From Raphanus sativus (Eukaryota > Streptophyta > Magnoliopsida > Brassicales > Brassicaceae): 64,000 bases of DNA. The stretch lies in the NCBI RefSeq assembly GCF_000801105.2, contig NC_079515.1:6448001-6512000 (forward strand). The letters run 5' to 3'. Positions 63,917 to 64,000 of the stretch are shown here, one piece after another (the stretch's first letter is position 1; the number at the start of each line of letters is the position of its first letter). The notes under the pieces are model-generated. The model searched no databases, was not told the origin of the DNA, and was given only the letters and a program-made list of their open reading frames with translations. Made by a program: the position numbers and the translations under genes.

Positions 63917-64000
63917 CTGTTCCAAAACATGTTACGACAATGTTATCATAAGTATTACCTTTTTTTAAAGAACAATACAAAAGATATCATGATTCTCTGA

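Overview
This is nuclear DNA from a crucifer, almost certainly a Brassica or close relative (Brassiceae). The genes have short GT-AG introns, the intergenic DNA is AT-rich, and the gene order follows Arabidopsis thaliana chromosome 3 from about At3g15990 to At3g16190 (ancestral crucifer block F). Locus names are from memory; no search was run. Some expected neighbours are missing or decayed, as expected after the Brassiceae whole-genome triplication. Exon limits were read by hand, and summed exon lengths keep the frame in every gene I call intact.

Layout: SULTR3;4 (+, 621-5220) converges on MFP1 (-, 5559-8016). A decayed PPR gene remnant (about 8602-8850) precedes the lectin receptor kinase CES101 (+, 9128-12299). 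Then come TMA7 (+), kinesin-13B (+, 14815-18229), a plant-specific unknown gene (-, 20876-21331) and RPL37 (+, 22590-23387). From 24.2 to 24.9 kb is a relic of a PDI-like gene (-). From 25.1 to 27.2 kb is a cellulose-synthase-companion/LEA-like membrane protein gene (-) whose second intron holds two face-to-face Copia LTR ends. Dynein light chain (+), ROPGEF13 (+), PSAH (-) and ASPGB1 (+) follow. AAE13, malonyl-CoA synthetase, is a frameshifted pseudogene (+, 42.7-46.6 kb). NPF1.1/NRT1.12 (-, 48.0-51.8 kb) is intact. The final 150 bases hold the last exon of an isochorismatase-hydrolase-like gene (-) that runs off the window.

Transposable elements fill the gaps. I see four Helitron-type 3' ends (ACTAG plus a GC hairpin, all on the minus strand); one lies in SULTR3;4 intron 10, and another precedes an RPA OB-fold fragment by about 2 kb. 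Two 5'-truncated LINE copies have readable target-site duplications (37.1-37.7 kb and 62.15-63.57 kb). Several CTCCCTCCGT Stowaway-type MITEs are present, one split by a 793-bp poly(A) retroposon with a 14-bp duplication. At 59.5 kb a 17-bp duplication flanks nothing but poly(A).

The genes do not form a pathway. They are housekeeping (RPL37, TMA7, dynein light chain, kinesin), chloroplast (PSAH, MFP1), transport (SULTR3;4, NPF1.1), nitrogen (ASPGB1) and signalling (CES101, ROPGEF13) genes kept in ancestral order. I found no new multi-gene system. The most informative signals are gene decay (AAE13, PDI, PPR), a probable GC-AG intron in ROPGEF13, a gene possibly retained here but absent from the matching A. 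thaliana interval, and the nested transposon history.
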